Assembly (NCBI GenBank): GCA_949825045.1
Contig: OX463829.1
Span: 1,550,001-1,614,000 of the forward strand
Source of the DNA: Argyresthia goedartella
Taxonomy: Eukaryota > Arthropoda > Insecta > Lepidoptera > Argyresthiidae
DNA length: 64,000 bases
Reading direction: 5' to 3'
Positions 59,273 through 64,000 of this stretch are shown piece after piece; the first letter of the stretch is position 1; each line of letters begins with the position of its first letter. The notes below the pieces were generated by a model. That model was not told the DNA's origin. It saw only the letters and a program-made list of their open reading frames with translations, and did no database searches. The position numbers were made by a program, and so were the translations under genes.

Positions 59273-59291
59273 GGGAGGGGCAGCCCCTCCC
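59273..59291. terminator. Second hairpin, valS 3' side
   Basis: GGGAGGGG and CCCCTCCC pair exactly across CAG, 8 bp before the valS stop codon on its 3' side. Confidence 0.5.
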
Positions 59292-59298
59292 GCTCATA

Positions 59299-62120
59299 TT
59301 ACAACGCGGCGATAACCGCCTGCTGCTCAATCAGCTTGCTTTTAGCCTGCTCGAAATCGGCCAGGCGCTCACGCTCTTTCGCCACCACCGCTTCCGGTGC
59401 GCGCGCCACAAACCCTTCGTGACCCAGCTTGGTGGTGATTTTTTCCATCTCCACTTCCACTTTAGCCACTTACTTCACCAGACGCTCCAGCTCGGCCGCT
59501 TTATCCACCAGGGCCGCCATCGGGATCAGCAGTTCAGCACCGTCAACCAGCTTGATCACGGTAACCGGGCCTTTTTCGCCCGCTGGCAGCAGCTCCAGCG
59601 TAGTGAGGCGCGCCAGAGTTTTCAGGAAGTTGTGGTTGTCGTTAATGCGACGCACCACGTCAGTAATGGCACCGCGCAGCAGCACGTCCAGCGGCTTAGC
59701 CGGGGAGATATTCATACTACGCACCGCGACGATAGCCTGCTTCAACACGGCACAGCGGCATCAACACGGCTTTCGCTGAACTTCGGCATCGGCTGCAGCA
59801 TAATGTCGTCGCTGATGTTCTTCAGCACTTTCACCTGCTGCCAGATGGTTTCGGTAATAAATGGAATAATCGGGTGCGCCAGGCGCAGCAACGCTTCCAG
59901 AACCGTCGACAGCGTATTACGTGTGCCGCGCAGCTGAGCTTCAGTACCGCCGTTCATCACCGGCTTAGCCAGCTCCAGATACCAGTCGCAGAACTGGTTC
60001 CAGGTGAACTCATTCAGGATGTTGGCGGCGATATCGAAGCGGTAACTATCCAGCGCGCCGCGGTAGGCCTTCACAGTTTCGTTGAATTCCGCGAGGATCC
60101 AGCGGTCCGCCAGCAACAGTTCCAGCTCGCCGCCGTTGAAGCCGCAGTCGTGCTCCTGGGTGTTCATCAGCACGAAGCGGCTGGCGTTCCACAGCTTGTT
60201 ACAGAAGTTGTGGTAACCTTCCAGGCGCTTCATGTTGTTGTCCCAGTTGATGTCGCGGCCGGTTGAGGCCAGCGCCGCCAGCGTGAAGCGCAGAGCATCG
60301 GTGCCGTGCGGCTCAATGCCGTTCGGGAACTGCTTCTCGGTGCGCTTGCAGATTTTCTCCGCCAGCTGCGGCTGCATCATGTTACCGGTGCGTTTTTCCA
60401 GCAAGTCTTCCAGCGAAATCCCGTCAACCATATCCAGCGGATCGATAACGTTACCCTTCGACTTGGAAATTTTCTGCCCTTCGTCGTCGCGGATCAGGCC
60501 TGTCATGTACACGGTTTTAAACGGCACCTGCAGCTTACCGTCTTCGTCCTTGATGAAGTGCATGGTCAGCATGATCATGCACGCAATCCAGAAGAAGATG
60601 ATGTTGAAGCCGCTGACCAGCACGCTGGTCGGGTGGAAGGTGCGCAGCGCTTCGGTATTCTCCGGCCAGCCGAGGGTGGAGAAGGTCCACAGGCCGGAGG
60701 AGAACCAGGTGTCGAGCACGTCTTCGTCCTGGGTCAGCACCACGTCAGCCGCGATGTTGTTTTCCTCTCGCGCTTCTTCTTCGCTGCGCGCCATATAGAC
60801 GTTGCCATCGGCATCGTACCAGGCCGGAATACGGTGGCCCCACCACAGCTGGCGGGAGATGCACCAGTCCTGAATGTCACGCATCCAGGAGAAGAACATG
60901 TACATGTTCTCATACTGCTTCGGCACGAACTGAAAATCACCCTTTTCCACCGCTTCTACCGCCACTTTCACCAGCGGAGCGGTGCGCATGTACCACTGGT
61001 CGGTCAGCATGGGCTCGGTCACCACGCCGCCACGGTCACCGTAAGGCACGGTCTGGTCGTGCGGTTTGATCTCATCCAGCAGGCCGAGTGCATCAATCGC
61101 CGCGACAATCGCTTTACGCGCCGCGAAGCGTTCCAGTTTCTGGAACTCCGCCGGAATGGTCGGGTCGCAGGCGTCAGACTCTTCGCCGTTGGTGTCGTAA
61201 ACCTGGGCGCTTCCGCGGATATCACCGTCAAAGGTCAGGATGTTGATCATCGGCAACTTGTGACGACGGCCCACTTCGTAGTCGTTGAAGTCGTGCGCCG
61301 GGGTGATCTTCACGCAGCCGGTGCCTTTTTCCATATCGGCATGCTCATCATAAAAAAAAATAAAAAAAAACTTATATTTGCCGATCAGATCTTTGTAGCG
61401 CGGATCTTCCGGGTTGACCGCCACGCCGGTATCACCGAGTACGGTTTTCGGATGGGTGGTGGCGACCACCAGGTAATCTTTACCGTCAGCGGTTTTCACG
61501 CCGTCAGCCAGCGGGTAGCGGATGTGCCACATCGAGCCTTTCGACTCGCGGTTTTCCACTTCGACGTCAGAAATCGCGGTGCGCAGTTTCTGATCTTAGT
61601 TCACCAGGCGCTTGCCACGGTAGATCAGGTTCTCTTTGTGCAGGCGCACGAACACTTCTTTCACCGCATTTGACAGGCGTTCATCCATGGTGAAGCGCTC
61701 GCGCTCCCAGTCCACGGAGTTGCCCAGACGGCGCATCTGACGGGTGATAGTGCCGCCAGACTCGGCCTTTCACTGCCGGATTTATTCGATGAACGCATCA
61801 CGGCCGTAATCTTTACGGGTTTTGCCCTCTTCGGCGGCCATCTAACGCTCAACCACCATTTGCGTGGCGATGCCCGCGTGGTCCGTACCCGCCTGCCACA
61901 GGGTGTTTTTACCCTGCATACGCTGGTAGCGGATCGTGGTGTCCATGATGGTCTGCTAGAAGGCGTGACCCATATGCAAGCTACCGGTGACGTTCGGCGG
62001 CGGGATCATGATGCAGAAGCTTTCCTGGCTGGTATCGCCATTCGGTTTGAAGTAGCCCTGTTGTTCCCAGTGCTCGTAGAGCGGCTGCTCTATATCTTGC
62101 GGGTTATATGTCTTTTCCAT
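59299..62120 (-). pseudogene. valS: Bacterial valyl-tRNA synthetase gene, many nonsense changes
   Basis: Would charge tRNA-Val. Full length, start ATG at 62,120 (MEKTYNP) and stop at 59,299, about 940 codons against 951 in E. coli. The HIGH motif is HMGH (about 61,970) and the KMSKS loop is KISKS (about 60,470). The frame 61,559-59,742 is open for 605 codons. Stops include TAG at about 61,957 (HAF-stop-QTIMD) and 61,843, two near 61,775-61,790, TAA at 61,597 and TAA at about 59,471. A frameshift lies near 59,745. Near 61,350-61,375 an A-rich segment encoding KFFFIFFY replaces about 14 residues. Extra codons occur at NMYMFFSW and INWDNNMK. Confidence 0.92.
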
Positions 62121-62132
62121 TTCTGCTATGTC

Positions 62133-62582
62133 TTAGGCAAGGGGTGGCGTTGCCGTATTCAAGTGGAATTCAACGCTGCGATACGCTTTGTAGCGTTCGC
62201 GCGCCAGCTGTTTCAAGGATGCTTCATACGGAATGAAGTCTATCACTTCATAGAAAGCGGTGGCAAAATCTGCAAACTGCTGCAGCAGGCTGATCAGCAG
62301 GTCACGCGGCGAGTTTCTGCGCCGCTGCGGCCAGGCCAGTTTGACCGGTGCGCCATATTTCGGGCCTTCACCCGCCAGGTTATGCGGCACAAAGGCGCTG
62401 GCCGGACGCTGCCACAGGGCTTCATCCAGACGGATAGCCTGGGCTTCATCCTGGCAGGCGACCAGCACGCGTTTCCCTTTCCGCCAGCGCGCCTCGGCCA
62501 GGTCACAGACCAGCGCTTCCTGCTCGCTTAGCCCGTCAACCGGGGTGTCGGTTTCCAGCAGATAGAAAGTTGCGTTTTTCAT
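62133..62582 (-). CDS. holC: DNA polymerase III chi subunit, bacterial, frame intact
   Basis: Open for 149 codons, close to the 147 of E. coli HolC. It starts [19 protein letters not shown], has [20 protein letters not shown] and [11 protein letters not shown] in the middle, and ends with [11 protein letters not shown], then HLNTAT. In bacteria it joins the clamp loader to SSB. It lies 12 bp upstream of valS, as in enterobacteria. It is the only bacterial gene here without a break, perhaps because it is short. In an insect chromosome it would have no bacterial promoter context to be used. Confidence 0.9.
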   Translation of the reverse strand: MKNATFYLLETDTPVDGLSEQEALVCDLAEARWRKGKRVLVACQDEAQAIRLDEALWQRPASAFVPHNLAGEGPKYGAPVKLAWPQRRRNSPRDLLISLLQQFADFATAFYEVIDFIPYEASLKQLARERYKAYRSVEFHLNTATPPLA

Positions 62583-62614
62583 AATAATGCCAAATGATTG
62601 CGATAAAACTGTAG

Positions 62615-62641
62615 GGGGCGACCTTCTTTTTCGGTCGCCCC
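62615..62641. terminator. Hairpin between pepA and holC
   Basis: GGGGCGACC and GGTCGCCCC pair exactly across a 9-base pyrimidine-rich loop, between the pepA stop and the holC start. On the minus strand it would end pepA transcription. Confidence 0.6.
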
Positions 62642-62648
62642 GCCGGGG

Positions 62649-64000
<1,352 letters not shown>

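Noticed and set aside
60306..61673. Open frame of 455 codons on the plus strand, opposite valS
   Set aside because: It is the GC-rich antisense shadow of the valS frame. It has no recognisable domain and a composition rich in H, V and R as expected for such shadows.

Overview
The window looks like a piece of an insect nuclear genome, most probably a moth or butterfly. It is AT-rich and packed with nested transposable elements, and no ordinary host gene is secure. The lepidopteran assignment is an inference from the element types: non-LTR elements whose ORF1 joins a PHD finger to an FP25K-like domain, CsRn1-type and BEL/Pao LTR elements, and a common insect repeat tail. From about 58,266 to the right edge the DNA changes abruptly to GC-rich enterobacterial sequence in the order M48 peptidase, valS, holC, pepA. 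Most of those genes are broken by stops and frameshifts.

Left part (1-22,200). A CsRn1-like LTR element runs off the left edge (gag, primer site, LTR on the minus strand). It abuts repeat R1 (765-2,148), which carries the 3' exon of a DDE-type transposase. A second R1 copy (16,957-20,290) is split by a non-LTR insertion. A DNA transposon (2,878-5,855) has a two-exon transposase gene that can be spliced into an uninterrupted 466-residue frame. A nearly complete two-ORF non-LTR element (about 7,207-11,458) follows, then several 5'-truncated non-LTR fragments of at least three families and an RTE-like fragment.

Middle part (20,300-31,800). This is mostly gene-free DNA with two palindromic MITEs, a 206-221 bp tandem array, a candidate multi-exon gene with a duplicated exon (25,819-26,922) and a decayed Helitron Rep/helicase (27,030-30,610).

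Nest (31,844-50,644). A CsRn1-like Gypsy element (Gypsy-1) with recognisable LTRs is interrupted twice. A family B non-LTR copy sits in gag. A second Gypsy element (Gypsy-2, 36,163-47,825) sits in the RNase H region and is flanked by AGTA. Gypsy-2 itself holds a nearly complete non-LTR element and a truncated one, and part of its gag is inverted. After its integrase Gypsy-1 encodes an intact 69-residue protein with a myristoylation-type N-terminus and one membrane segment.

Right part (51,600-64,000). A minus-strand BEL/Pao element lacks integrase and its 3' LTR, and its gag is split by a 1,015 bp inverted-repeat element rich in CCGAGA. About 1.1 kb of featureless DNA leads to the bacterial block. 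Gene order is enterobacterial and holC is open, but M48, valS and pepA are clearly non-functional. This suggests an old bacterium-to-insect transfer, with a chimeric or error-rich assembly as the alternative.
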